Below, piece by piece: positions 26,837 through 34,962 of a DNA stretch of 64,000 bases. The DNA is from Kerstersia similis (GTDB lineage Bacteria > Pseudomonadota > Gammaproteobacteria > Burkholderiales > Burkholderiaceae_B). The stretch spans positions 62,001 to 126,000 of the forward strand of contig NZ_CBCSIQ010000005.1 in assembly GCF_965139615.1 (NCBI RefSeq). Reading direction: 5' to 3'. The stretch's first letter is position 1. Each line of letters begins with the position of its first letter. A program made the translations under genes and the position numbers. The notes under the pieces were generated by a model. The model saw only the letters and a list, made by a program, of their open reading frames with translations, was not told the DNA's origin and ran no database searches.

Positions 26837-28012
26837 TCAGACCGGCGGCAAATTGAATACCTGGCGCAGATACGCCAGATAGGCAGGATCATCGCACATG
26901 GTTTTTTCCGGCGCATCAGAGACCTTGGCGACCGGCTGGCCATTGCAGCGCACCATTTTCATGACAATCTGCAAAGGCGCATAACCCAGATCATTGGTCA
27001 GGTTGGTACCGATGCCGAAAGACACCTTGCAGCGCCCCTCGAAACGGCGCGCCAACTCGATGGCCTTGGGAAAATCCAGCGAATCCGAAAACACCAGGGT
27101 CTTGTCGCGCGGATCGACCCGGTTGCCCTGGTAATGGGCCAGCAGGCGCTCGCCCCATTCGAAAGGATCGCCCGAATCATGGCGGGCGCCATCGAAGAGT
27201 TTGCAGAAGTACATGTCGAAGTCGCGCAGGAACGCTTCCAGCCCATAAACATCCGACAAGGCAATGCCAAGGTCGCCGCGGTATTCGCGCGCCCAGGTTT
27301 CCAGTGCGAACACCTGGGAATCGCGCAGGCGCGGGCCCAGCGCCTGGCAGGCCTGCAGATATTCATGCGCCATGGTGCCCAAAGGCGTCAGGCCATTGCG
27401 CATGGCCAGATCGACGTTGCTGGTGCCGACCAGATGGCGCCCCAGGCCAGCCTGCAGGGTCTGCAGCACTTCCTCGTGCCAGACGCGTGAAAAACGGCGC
27501 CGCGTGCCGTAATCCGCGACACGGAAGTTCGCCAGATCGGACGCATCGCGCACCAGCTGGATCTTGTCTTTCAGCCTCTGACGCCCTTCTTCCCAGTCCG
27601 GTTGCTGGCGAGTGTTGCGAAAATACACCTCGTTGACAATCGCCAGCACAGGAATTTCAAATAGGATGGTATGCAGCCAGGGACCGCGCACCGTAATGGC
27701 AATTTCTCCCGGCTGCTCACCTTTTTCAATGTGAATACAGCGTTCCGGCAGATGGAACAGCCCGAGGAAATCGACGAAATCGCTCTTGATGAAACGCAGG
27801 CCGCTGAGATAGGCCAATTCGTCCTCAGTGAAGCGCAGCGCGCATAGCGCGCGCACTTCAGCGCGGATTTCGTCGAGATACGGAACGAGATCCACGCCCT
27901 GGGTGCGGCACTTGTAGCGATACTCGACCTGGGCGGCAGGGAAATGATGCAGGACCACCTGCATCATAGTAAATTTGTATAAGTCGGTATCGAGTAAAGA
28001 TTTAATAATCAT
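26837..28012 (-). CDS. pncB: Nicotinate phosphoribosyltransferase
   Basis: Salvages nicotinic acid to nicotinate mononucleotide for NAD synthesis, using PRPP and ATP. The 391-residue protein has the N-terminal LLDTDLYKFTMMQ, FRVADYGTRRRFS, the GTSNVDLAM block with its neighbouring histidine (RHLVGTSN), and KTLVFSDSLDFPKA near the C-terminus, all typical of bacterial PncB. It is divergent from fdxA, with a 137-base A/T-rich gap in which I could not fix a promoter. Confidence 0.95.
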   Translation of the reverse strand: MIIKSLLDTDLYKFTMMQVVLHHFPAAQVEYRYKCRTQGVDLVPYLDEIRAEVRALCALRFTEDELAYLSGLRFIKSDFVDFLGLFHLPERCIHIEKGEQPGEIAITVRGPWLHTILFEIPVLAIVNEVYFRNTRQQPDWEEGRQRLKDKIQLVRDASDLANFRVADYGTRRRFSRVWHEEVLQTLQAGLGRHLVGTSNVDLAMRNGLTPLGTMAHEYLQACQALGPRLRDSQVFALETWAREYRGDLGIALSDVYGLEAFLRDFDMYFCKLFDGARHDSGDPFEWGERLLAHYQGNRVDPRDKTLVFSDSLDFPKAIELARRFEGRCKVSFGIGTNLTNDLGYAPLQIVMKMVRCNGQPVAKVSDAPEKTMCDDPAYLAYLRQVFNLPPV

Positions 28013-28149
28013 GGCTGCATGAGAATTTTTCTCAACATTAGCACAAGTACCATGTGCAGGTAGGGGTAATTACGGCTGAGACGGCCACAATTCGCTAAAA
28101 TTGTGCCCTATTTGCCGATACTTTACGCGCCCAGAGCGCATCTGCCAGC

Positions 28150-28473
28150 ATGACTCACGTCGTTACCGAAAACTGCATCAAATGCAAATTCACCGATTGC
28201 GTTGACGTATGTCCTGTCGATTGCTTCCGTGAAGGCCCCAATTTCCTGGTCATCGACCCGGACGAGTGTATCGACTGTGCCGTCTGTATTCCAGAGTGCC
28301 CAGCCAATGCCATCTTCGCCGAGGAAGACGTCCCTGAGGATCAACAGGCATTCATTGAATTGAATGCGGAGTTGGCTCCGGTCTTTACCAGCATCAGCCG
28401 GGCCAAGGAACCCTTGCCGGACGCCGACGAATGGAACGGCAAGACCGATAAACTTCAATACCTGGAACGCTGA
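28150..28473 (+). CDS. fdxA: Ferredoxin FdxA (3Fe-4S/4Fe-4S type)
   Basis: Small low-potential electron carrier of the Azotobacter ferredoxin I family, carrying one 3Fe-4S and one 4Fe-4S cluster. The 107 residues contain CIKCKFTDCVDVCPVDCF (first cluster region plus the distal cysteines) and CIDCAVCIPECP, then the usual C-terminal tail ending KLQYLER. It is followed after 38 bases by a ferredoxin-NADP reductase, its probable redox partner. Confidence 0.95.
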   Translation: MTHVVTENCIKCKFTDCVDVCPVDCFREGPNFLVIDPDECIDCAVCIPECPANAIFAEEDVPEDQQAFIELNAELAPVFTSISRAKEPLPDADEWNGKTDKLQYLER

Positions 28474-28511
28474 CCCTGGCGTATTCCAGGCGTTGGCCAA
28501 CCAGGAAAGCC

Positions 28512-29288
28512 ATGAGTACCGACGCTGACAAATACACCCGGCAAACCTTGCTGTCCCGCACCGAATGGATGCCGGGCAAATTGTTTTCCGTTCGGGTCAG
28601 CCGTCCGGAAGGTTTTCAGTTCCTGCCGGGCCAGTTCGCCCGCCTGGGCTTGCCCGCCGAAGACGCCGCCGATGCGGCGCCTACCATCTGGCGCGCCTAT
28701 TCCATGGTCTCCGCGCCCGACGAAGCCGAGCTGGAGTTCTATTCCGTCGTGGTGCCGGAGGGCGACTTCAGCACCCGGCTGGCCGAGCTTGCGCCTGGCG
28801 CCGGCCTCTATATCGACCGTACCGTCTTCGGTTTTCTGACCCTGGACCGCTTTGTCGATGGCGAAGACATCTGGCTGGTGGCCTCCGGCACCGGGTTGTC
28901 CGCCTATCTGTCCATGCTGCGCGACCCGCTGCTCTGGCAACGATTTCCGCGTGTCGTTCTGGCGCATGGCGTGCGCGAAGTGGCCGAACTTGCCTATCGC
29001 GAAGAAATCGAAGCGCTGGTTCGCCGCTATGACGGCCGGCTGCGCTACCTGCCGCTGCCCACCCGCGAAGCCTTCGCGGACCATCCCCAGGCTCGCCTCA
29101 CCCAGCTGTTCGAAGATGGCCGGCTCGAACAGCTTGCCGGCATCAGCCTGGATCCGGCCCGCTCGCGCATCATGCTGTGCGGCAATCCCGAGATGGTGGC
29201 CGATACTCGCAAACTGCTGTCGGCACGCGGCTTCGCCCCTGGCCGCCGGGGCAACGCCGGCAATCTGGCTGTCGAAAACTACTGGTAA
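28512..29288 (+). CDS. fpr: Ferredoxin-NADP reductase
   Basis: FAD enzyme that exchanges electrons between NADPH and ferredoxin or flavodoxin. The 258-residue length matches the Azotobacter Fpr subclass. The FAD motif is RAYSMVSAP (near 57-65), VASGTGLSAYLSML (near 119-132) binds NADP, and the C-terminus ends with the aromatic residue usual for bacterial Fpr (VENYW). It sits between fdxA and rsxB, and the three form a small redox gene run. Confidence 0.92.
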   Translation: MSTDADKYTRQTLLSRTEWMPGKLFSVRVSRPEGFQFLPGQFARLGLPAEDAADAAPTIWRAYSMVSAPDEAELEFYSVVVPEGDFSTRLAELAPGAGLYIDRTVFGFLTLDRFVDGEDIWLVASGTGLSAYLSMLRDPLLWQRFPRVVLAHGVREVAELAYREEIEALVRRYDGRLRYLPLPTREAFADHPQARLTQLFEDGRLEQLAGISLDPARSRIMLCGNPEMVADTRKLLSARGFAPGRRGNAGNLAVENYW

Positions 29289-29338
29289 TCCTGCTGGCGC
29301 CGCCAGGTGCCAGACCTGCTTATTTTTCTGCCTTCATT

Positions 29339-30037
29339 ATGTCCGATTCCCTGTCCGGCGCGCGGCTGGCCCAACGCATTGACGCCCTGCTGCCGCAAAC
29401 GCAATGCACGCAATGCGGCTATGACGGCTGCCGCCCTTATGCGGACGCCATCGCCGCGGGCGAAGCAGAAATCAATCGCTGCCCGCCCGGCGGCACGGCT
29501 GGCGTTGAAGCGTTGGCGCAGTTGCTCGTCCGCCCGGCGCTGCCGCTGGATCCGTCCTGTGGCGACTTCAATGGCTTCCATCTGGCCGTGATAGAGGAAA
29601 AACACTGTATCGGCTGTACGCTGTGCATTGCCGCCTGTCCGGTCGATGCCATCGTCGGCGCCAACAAACGCATGCACACGGTGCTGGAAGACTGGTGCAC
29701 CGGCTGTGAGCTCTGCCTGCCCGCCTGTCCGGTCGATTGCATCGCCATGGTACCGGCAGGACGCGACTGGCAACGCAACGATGCAGATATTTCGCGTCAG
29801 CGCCATCAAGCCAGCCAGACGCGCCGCCAGCGCCTGCGCCAGGCCAGCCAGCAGGCACCGGCCCTGCCGCCTATTCCCGCCACCGCCGCCACGGCAGCGC
29901 ATCCGTCATCCGACGTACCGGCCCCGGCAGGCAATGCCGGCACCGATACCCGCAAGCGCGCTGTGATTGCCGATGTCCTGGCGCGAGCCCGCGCCCGCCG
30001 CGGCGCGCCCGCCACGCAAAGCGGCGACACGCCATGA
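29339..30037 (+). CDS. Soluble RsxB/RnfB-like iron-sulfur protein
   Basis: Related to RsxB/RnfB, the ferredoxin-like subunit of the membrane Rnf/Rsx complex. The 232-residue protein starts directly at the domain that binds the first cluster (CTQCGYDGC, residues about 23-31). It then has two 4Fe-4S sites, CIGCTLCIAACP and CTGCELCLPACP (about 90-145). It lacks the N-terminal membrane helix of E. coli RsxB. The last 70 residues are a Gln/Ala/Pro-rich tail of unknown function. None of rsxA, C, D, G or E is nearby. Its stop overlaps the nth start (ATGA). Confidence 0.85.
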   Translation: MSDSLSGARLAQRIDALLPQTQCTQCGYDGCRPYADAIAAGEAEINRCPPGGTAGVEALAQLLVRPALPLDPSCGDFNGFHLAVIEEKHCIGCTLCIAACPVDAIVGANKRMHTVLEDWCTGCELCLPACPVDCIAMVPAGRDWQRNDADISRQRHQASQTRRQRLRQASQQAPALPPIPATAATAAHPSSDVPAPAGNAGTDTRKRAVIADVLARARARRGAPATQSGDTP

Positions 30038-30669
30038 ACCAGGCCCAGCGTGAGGAAATGTTCGCCCGTTTCCAGGCAGCCAATCCGCACCCCACGACCG
30101 AACTTGAATACGGCAGCAATTTCCAGTTGCTGATCGCCGTTCTGCTGTCCGCGCAGGCAACGGATAAATCCGTCAATATCGCCACCCGGCGCTTTTTCCC
30201 CGACCATGGCACAGCGGCCGGGCTGGTGGCACTGGGGGAAGAAGGCCTGGCCGAGTACATCAAGACCATCGGCCTGTTTCGAACCAAGGCAAAGAACGCC
30301 GTGGCAACCAGCCGCATCCTGCTGGAACGCTTCGGCGGCGAAGTGCCGCCGGATCGCGCCGTCCTGGAATCCTTGCCTGGCGTAGGGCGAAAAACTGCCA
30401 ATGTGGTACTCAACACTGCTTTTGGCATGCCCACCATCGCTGTGGATACGCATATCTTCCGCGTCTCCAACCGCACCGGACTGGCTCCAGGCAAAGATGT
30501 CGTCGCCGTGGAGCAGCGGCTGGAACGGGTCGTTCCGCGTAAATACAAACAGGATGCCCATCACTGGCTGATCCTGCATGGCCGCTACATCTGTGTCGCA
30601 CGCAAGCCGAAATGCCCGCAGTGCGGTGTCGCCGACCTGTGCGACTTCAAGGAAAAGACGGCGGCTTAG
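30034..30669 (+). CDS. nth: Endonuclease III
   Basis: DNA glycosylase/AP lyase that removes oxidised pyrimidines in base-excision repair. The 211-residue protein has the helix-hairpin-helix LPGVGRKTA with the catalytic Lys120. The catalytic Asp138 lies in VDTHIFR. The C-terminal 4Fe-4S site is C-x6-C-x2-C-x5-C (CVARKPKCPQCGVADLC). The start overlaps the rsxB-like stop by 4 bases, so the two are almost certainly coexpressed. Confidence 0.96.
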   Translation: MNQAQREEMFARFQAANPHPTTELEYGSNFQLLIAVLLSAQATDKSVNIATRRFFPDHGTAAGLVALGEEGLAEYIKTIGLFRTKAKNAVATSRILLERFGGEVPPDRAVLESLPGVGRKTANVVLNTAFGMPTIAVDTHIFRVSNRTGLAPGKDVVAVEQRLERVVPRKYKQDAHHWLILHGRYICVARKPKCPQCGVADLCDFKEKTAA

Positions 30670-30782
30670 CACGGCTTCCGGCAGCCGGATCGCACGAGCA
30701 GGCCCAGCCCCGGCGCTGCGCAGCACCGGTTTCCGTCTATGATGCCAGACGCGCCGGATCTGCCGCCGGCCCAGGAATTGCC

Positions 30783-31499
30783 ATGACCGACACTCCCGCC
30801 CTTGTTCTGAAAGACCTGCATGCCTGGTATGGCAATGTCCATGTGCTGCGCGGCGTGAATTTGACGGTTCCCAGGGGGGAAGCCGTCGCGCTGCTCGGCC
30901 GCAACGGTGCCGGCCGTACGACCACCCTGCGCGCCATCATGGGCCTGAGAGTCCGGCGCAGCGGCTCGATACAGGTCAATGGCACTGAAACCATCGGGCT
31001 GCCCCCTCATCGCATTGCTCGCCTGGGAGCGGGCTATTGCCCGGAAGAACGCGGCATCTTCGCCAGCCTGAGCTGCGAAGAAAACCTGCTGCTGCCGCCT
31101 GACACGCCGGTTCCCGGCGGGCAGGCCATGACACTGGCAGATATCTACCAGCTGTTCCCCAATCTGGAAGCACGACGCCAGACGCCAGGCACCCGGCTCT
31201 CCGGTGGCGAACAACAGATGCTGGCGCTGGCCCGCATCCTGCGCACCCAGGCCAACCTGCTGTTGCTCGATGAAGTCTCTGAAGGGCTGGCCCCCGTCAT
31301 CATCGAAGCCATGGCTGCCAGCATCGCCGCCTTGAAAACGCGGGGATACAGCATGCTGCTGATCGAGCAAAATTTTCCTTTCGCCGCCGCGCTGGCAGAC
31401 CGCTTCTACGTGATGGAAAACGGCGCCATTGTCGATCATTTCTCGGCGGCAGAACTCGGCGCCCGCGAAACAGCGCTCATACAGCGCCTGGGCGTCTAG
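30783..31499 (+). CDS. Orphan LivF-like ABC transporter ATP-binding protein
   Basis: A 238-residue ATPase of the branched-chain amino acid (LivF) type. It has LHAWYGNVHVLRGV, signature LSGGEQQML and Walker B LLLLDEVSEGLAP. In the Walker A motif (GRNGAGRTTT, 39-48) the normally invariant lysine is Arg45, encoded by CGT. No permease, LivG or binding-protein gene is adjacent, so it must either serve a transporter encoded elsewhere or do something else. It lies 113 bases after nth on the same strand and converges with bioY. The substrate is unknown. Confidence 0.82.
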   Translation: MTDTPALVLKDLHAWYGNVHVLRGVNLTVPRGEAVALLGRNGAGRTTTLRAIMGLRVRRSGSIQVNGTETIGLPPHRIARLGAGYCPEERGIFASLSCEENLLLPPDTPVPGGQAMTLADIYQLFPNLEARRQTPGTRLSGGEQQMLALARILRTQANLLLLDEVSEGLAPVIIEAMAASIAALKTRGYSMLLIEQNFPFAAALADRFYVMENGAIVDHFSAAELGARETALIQRLGV

Positions 31500-31559
31500 C
31501 CCAGGATCGTGTCACGGGCTGGCCGCGGCATGATTCCGCTGCCAGCCGCATTGCCTTGT

Positions 31560-32111
31560 TCAGAGCGGATAGATGCGCCGTACGCGGAAAGTCAGCCAGG
31601 CCGCGATCAATACCTTGATGATATCGCCTGGCAGGAACATCAGGGCTGCCATCAAGGCCTGCTGCAAGCTCATGCCCAGCGTCAGCGCCATGCCCGGCAC
31701 GCCGAACAGATAGACCACCAGCACGCCGCCGATGAAGGCCGACAGCGCATAGCCCGAGACAGCATGCAACAGTTCTTTCTGATGATAGGCAGCCCGCACG
31801 GCCAGATAACCCACCACCCAGCTGCCCACCAGCATGCCCAGCAGGAATCCGCCGCTGGGGCCCATAAAGGCCCCCAGCCCGCCACGGCCGCCTGTCAATA
31901 CAGGCAAACCAGCAGCCGCCAGCAACAGATACAGCGCCACGGCCATCAAGCCACGCCAGGGCCCCAGCATCAGGCCTGCCAGCATCACCCCGAGGGTTTG
32001 CAGGGTCAACGGGACGGGCACCAGTGGCAAGGCAATGGGCGGCATCACGCCCAACACAATAATGATGGCGGCAAAGAGCGCCACCAGCACAAGATCTTTG
32101 GTCTTCAGCAA
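31560..32111 (-). CDS. bioY: Biotin transporter substrate-binding subunit BioY
   Basis: S-component of the energy-coupling-factor biotin transporter. The protein is hydrophobic with about six helices and the BioY signatures VPVPLTLQTLGVMLAG, GPSGGFLLG and LPGDIIKVLIAAWL. A longer ATG frame exists to 32255, but it overlaps bioN and reads through non-membrane sequence. TTG at 32111, with GGAG about 8 bases before it, gives a 183-residue protein of normal size. Last gene of the bioM-bioN-bioY run. Confidence 0.9.
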   Translation of the reverse strand: MLKTKDLVLVALFAAIIIVLGVMPPIALPLVPVPLTLQTLGVMLAGLMLGPWRGLMAVALYLLLAAAGLPVLTGGRGGLGAFMGPSGGFLLGMLVGSWVVGYLAVRAAYHQKELLHAVSGYALSAFIGGVLVVYLFGVPGMALTLGMSLQQALMAALMFLPGDIIKVLIAAWLTFRVRRIYPL

Positions 32112-32223
32112 AACAGTTTCTCCGTATCCCCGGCAAGCGCCTGCCGGCTGGTGCATTTTAGTGAAGAACCCGCAGGCCGGGTGTTCTACGCCAGGCCGCG
32201 ACTCATGGGCCGCATGCCTTGGC

Positions 32224-32835
32224 CTAGGGTTGCCGGCCTCCGCTATCCCTGGCATCTATGGCATCGGAAATTTCATCGGCGCGACGCAGTGTGCGCACGA
32301 TCAATGGCACCAGCAAGGCCAATGCATTGGCTTTGAGGCCCCGCGCCTGCTGCGCCTCGCGCAGTTCGCCGTATTGCCGCAGAATTTCCGGTACGAAACG
32401 CAACACCAGCCCGATCGCCAGAGCGACCCGGCCGGCATCGACCCAGCCCCGGCGTTGCAGGGGCTGCAACAGTTGCTCAACGACACGCAGCAAGTCGCCG
32501 CTGCGTGTCGTGAACGTCACGGCCATCCCCAGCATGCAGACTGTCGCAACCCGCAGCGCGGCGCCCCCGGCCCGTGCCGGGCTATCGAAAATTGCCATGA
32601 AAGCGCATAACAGCAGAATCAGGAACAGGAGGCCGCGGCCCTGGCGCCAGATACGCAGCCAACCCGCGCCCGAACGCCACAGCAACCCTGCCGCCAGCGC
32701 CAATACCACCGTCAGCCAGACCGGCTGGTGGATGAAATAGACCAGCAGGCCCGCCAGGCAAAGTCCGCCCAGTTTCCAGCCCGCAGGCAAACGATGCAGC
32801 CAGCTGTCGCCCGGGACATACAGGGATAGCATCAT
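32224..32835 (-). CDS. bioN: ECF transporter transmembrane subunit BioN (EcfT)
   Basis: T-component linking the BioM ATPase to BioY. The 203-residue protein has about five membrane segments and, in its cytoplasmic helices, the first coupling motif QQARG. The second motif reads DARD rather than the canonical ARG, a variation to note. It lies 67 bases after bioM and 112 bases before bioY on the same strand. Confidence 0.88.
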   Translation of the reverse strand: MMLSLYVPGDSWLHRLPAGWKLGGLCLAGLLVYFIHQPVWLTVVLALAAGLLWRSGAGWLRIWRQGRGLLFLILLLCAFMAIFDSPARAGGAALRVATVCMLGMAVTFTTRSGDLLRVVEQLLQPLQRRGWVDAGRVALAIGLVLRFVPEILRQYGELREAQQARGLKANALALLVPLIVRTLRRADEISDAIDARDSGGRQP

Positions 32836-32902
32836 GCCGCCACCCCCGAGAGACGCCGCCCGCTTCTGTTACGCCTGTCCCTGTGCATGACTCGCCCCCG
32901 CC

Positions 32903-33580
32903 TCACCCGCAATGCCGGCGGTACCAGGCCAGCGCAGCCCGGGACGTATCGTCCGCCGCAATCCGGCCGGACACAATGACCAACACCCGTTCGCAGGTTT
33001 CCAACAGTTCCAGATCATGGCTGACGACCACCGCCTGCTGCGGCAAGCGCGCCAGCAAGGCGGCAAACCGATTGCGGTGCCGCAGATCCAGCTGCGTGGT
33101 CGGCTCATCGAAAACCACCAGCGCCGGCTGCATCAGCAAGACCGCCGCCAGCGCCACCAGTTGCCGCTCACCGCCAGACAGCGCATGCGCCGGACGCTCC
33201 AGCAAATGCGCAATGCCCAGATCTTCCAATTGCGCCTCGATGCGCGCCTGCCGCTGGGCCGCATCCAGCCCCGAGGCACGCAGGCTGAATGCCAGATCCT
33301 CGCTGACCACCGGAAACACGATCTGGTTTTCCGGATTCTGGAACATGAAACCTACCCGCTGGCGCACCTGAGCGGTCTGGCGCCGGGTATCGAATCCGTC
33401 GATACGAACCTGGCCACGCGTCGGCAGGCGCAAGCCGTTGAGCAGACGCGCAAAGGTACTCTTGCCGGCGCCATTGGGGCCGGCAATGCCAATGCGGCGC
33501 TCCGACAAGGCGATATCCAGACCGTCCAGCACACAGCCCGAGGGGGTTTCGACGCCGACGTTTTCAAACTCGATTAACAT
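32903..33580 (-). CDS. bioM: Biotin ECF transporter ATPase BioM
   Basis: ATP-binding subunit of the biotin ECF transporter. The 225-residue protein has Walker A GPNGAGKST (34-42), Q-loop FMFQNPENQIVFP (typical of ECF ATPases), signature LSGGERQLV, Walker B VVFDEPT and the H-loop VVVSHDLELL. It is the first gene of bioM-bioN-bioY and is divergent from msrB. I could not identify a BirA operator in the short gap to msrB. Confidence 0.92.
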   Translation of the reverse strand: MLIEFENVGVETPSGCVLDGLDIALSERRIGIAGPNGAGKSTFARLLNGLRLPTRGQVRIDGFDTRRQTAQVRQRVGFMFQNPENQIVFPVVSEDLAFSLRASGLDAAQRQARIEAQLEDLGIAHLLERPAHALSGGERQLVALAAVLLMQPALVVFDEPTTQLDLRHRNRFAALLARLPQQAVVVSHDLELLETCERVLVIVSGRIAADDTSRAALAWYRRHCG

Positions 33581-33657
33581 GGTGGGCGATTATGCACCAT
33601 GCGTTCCCCAAAGCCGTTCATGCGGCTTTCATTTACCTGGCCGATCACTCACTGTTT

Positions 33658-34062
33658 ATGCAGAAAGTCCATAAAACCGAGGAAGAGTGGCGCGAGCAGC
33701 TCAGCCCTGAAGAATTCGCCGTCACCCGCCGCAAGGCAACGGAACGTGCCTTTACCGGGCGCTACTGGGATACCGCCACACCGGGTATCTATCGCTGCGT
33801 CTGCTGCGGCACGGCGCTGTTTGCGTCGGATACCAAATTTGATGCCGGCTGTGGCTGGCCCAGCTATTTCGACCCCATCGTGCCGGAATATGTGCGGGAA
33901 GAACTCGATACCAGCCATGGCATGATACGCACCGAAGTCCTGTGCAATATCTGCGATGCCCATCTGGGCCATGTCTTCCCTGATGGCCCGCCCCCTACCG
34001 GCAGGCGCTATTGCATCAACTCCCTCGCCCTGACCTTCGAACCCGAAATTCGCGAGCCCTGA
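33658..34062 (+). CDS. msrB: Peptide methionine-R-sulfoxide reductase MsrB
   Basis: Repairs methionine-R-sulfoxide in proteins, with thioredoxin as reductant. The 134-residue protein has zinc ligands in two CxxC pairs (Cys47/Cys50 and Cys96/Cys99), the catalytic Cys119 in RYCIN and the recycling Cys65 in GCGWPS. ATG 33658 gives the usual N-terminus (QKVHKTEEEW), although it has no clear Shine-Dalgarno sequence; the upstream ATG at 33592 is the alternative. Confidence 0.94.
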   Translation: MQKVHKTEEEWREQLSPEEFAVTRRKATERAFTGRYWDTATPGIYRCVCCGTALFASDTKFDAGCGWPSYFDPIVPEYVREELDTSHGMIRTEVLCNICDAHLGHVFPDGPPPTGRRYCINSLALTFEPEIREP

Positions 34063-34078
34063 ACGCACGCCCTCCAGC

Positions 34079-34684
34079 ATGAAAAAATTCCTGTTTGATC
34101 TCTTCCCCCTGTTGCTGTTTTTCGTGGCCTATCGCTTTGCCGATATCCAGGTAGCAACAGCAGTCGCGGTCATTGCTGCCGTCCTGCAGATTCTCTGGAT
34201 GCGCGCGCGGCGCCAGCCCATTGAAACGATGCAATGGCTCACACTGGGCATCATTGTCATTTTCGGCGGTGCAACGCTCTGGCTGAACGACCCGGCCTTC
34301 ATCAAGTGGAAGCCGACGGCGCTCTACTGGTTGTTTGCTGCCGCCCTGCTGGGCGCACGCCTGATACGCGGGCAGAACCTGCTGAAAAAGCTGCTGGGCG
34401 AAAAAGTGTCCATGCCCGACCATGCCTGGGAAAAGATGAATGCCAGCTGGATCCTGTTCTTCCTGATCGCTGGCGCACTCAATCTCTACGTGGCGTTTTC
34501 CGGACATTTTTCCGAAGACCAATGGGTCAATTTCAAGGTCTTCGGCCTGATGATCCTGATGCTGGTCTTTGTTGTCATCCAATCCATCTGGCTGGGCCGC
34601 CACATGCAGGAAGGCGCGCCGGGCAACGGCGGTAAAGCCGGTACGGGCAGCGGCAAAGGTGCCGCCAACGACGAGAATTATTGA
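34079..34684 (+). CDS. yciB: Inner-membrane septation protein YciB/IspA family
   Basis: YciB proteins are inner-membrane proteins linked to cell-envelope integrity and septation. The 201-residue sequence has about five to six helices, begins KKFLFDLFPLLLFF, and carries the conserved MPDHAWEKMN and FVVIQSIWLGRHM blocks. The C-terminal 25 residues are a Gly/Lys-rich tail that looks specific to this lineage. It follows msrB by 16 bases and is followed by a bolA gene at 1 base. Confidence 0.92.
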   Translation: MKKFLFDLFPLLLFFVAYRFADIQVATAVAVIAAVLQILWMRARRQPIETMQWLTLGIIVIFGGATLWLNDPAFIKWKPTALYWLFAAALLGARLIRGQNLLKKLLGEKVSMPDHAWEKMNASWILFFLIAGALNLYVAFSGHFSEDQWVNFKVFGLMILMLVFVVIQSIWLGRHMQEGAPGNGGKAGTGSGKGAANDENY

Positions 34685-34685
34685 T

Positions 34686-34952
34686 ATGGCGGATTTTGAA
34701 ACACTTCAGGCACTGCTGACGGAACGTTTGCAGGAACTGAGCCCCTCCACGCTGGTCATACTCGATGAGTCGCATCTGCATGCCGGCCATGCCGGAGCGC
34801 AGGGTGGCGCCAAGCATTTGCGGGTAAAAATCGCAGCTGCAGGTTTTGCCGGGCTTTCCCACGTGGCGCGCCATCGCCTCGTGTATGATCGCCTACGCGA
34901 TTTGATTCCGCACCCTATCCACGCGCTTGCGCTGGAAACGCAGGCCTCCTGA
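34686..34952 (+). CDS. BolA-family protein
   Basis: BolA proteins bind monothiol glutaredoxins and take part in iron-sulfur or iron regulation; BolA itself is also a transcription factor in E. coli. The 88-residue protein has the fold signature VILDESHLHAGHAG and FAGLSHVARHRLVYDRLRDL, with the histidine that can ligate a shared cluster. It begins directly after the yciB stop, so translation is coupled. The yciB-bolA-peptidylprolyl isomerase order is common in Betaproteobacteria. Confidence 0.92.
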   Translation: MADFETLQALLTERLQELSPSTLVILDESHLHAGHAGAQGGAKHLRVKIAAAGFAGLSHVARHRLVYDRLRDLIPHPIHALALETQAS

Positions 34953-34962
34953 AAGGATCTTC

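Noticed and set aside
32112..32255. N-terminal extension of bioY to the upstream ATG
   Set aside because: It would overlap bioN and add about 48 residues unlike any BioY; the TTG with a good Shine-Dalgarno sequence is preferred.
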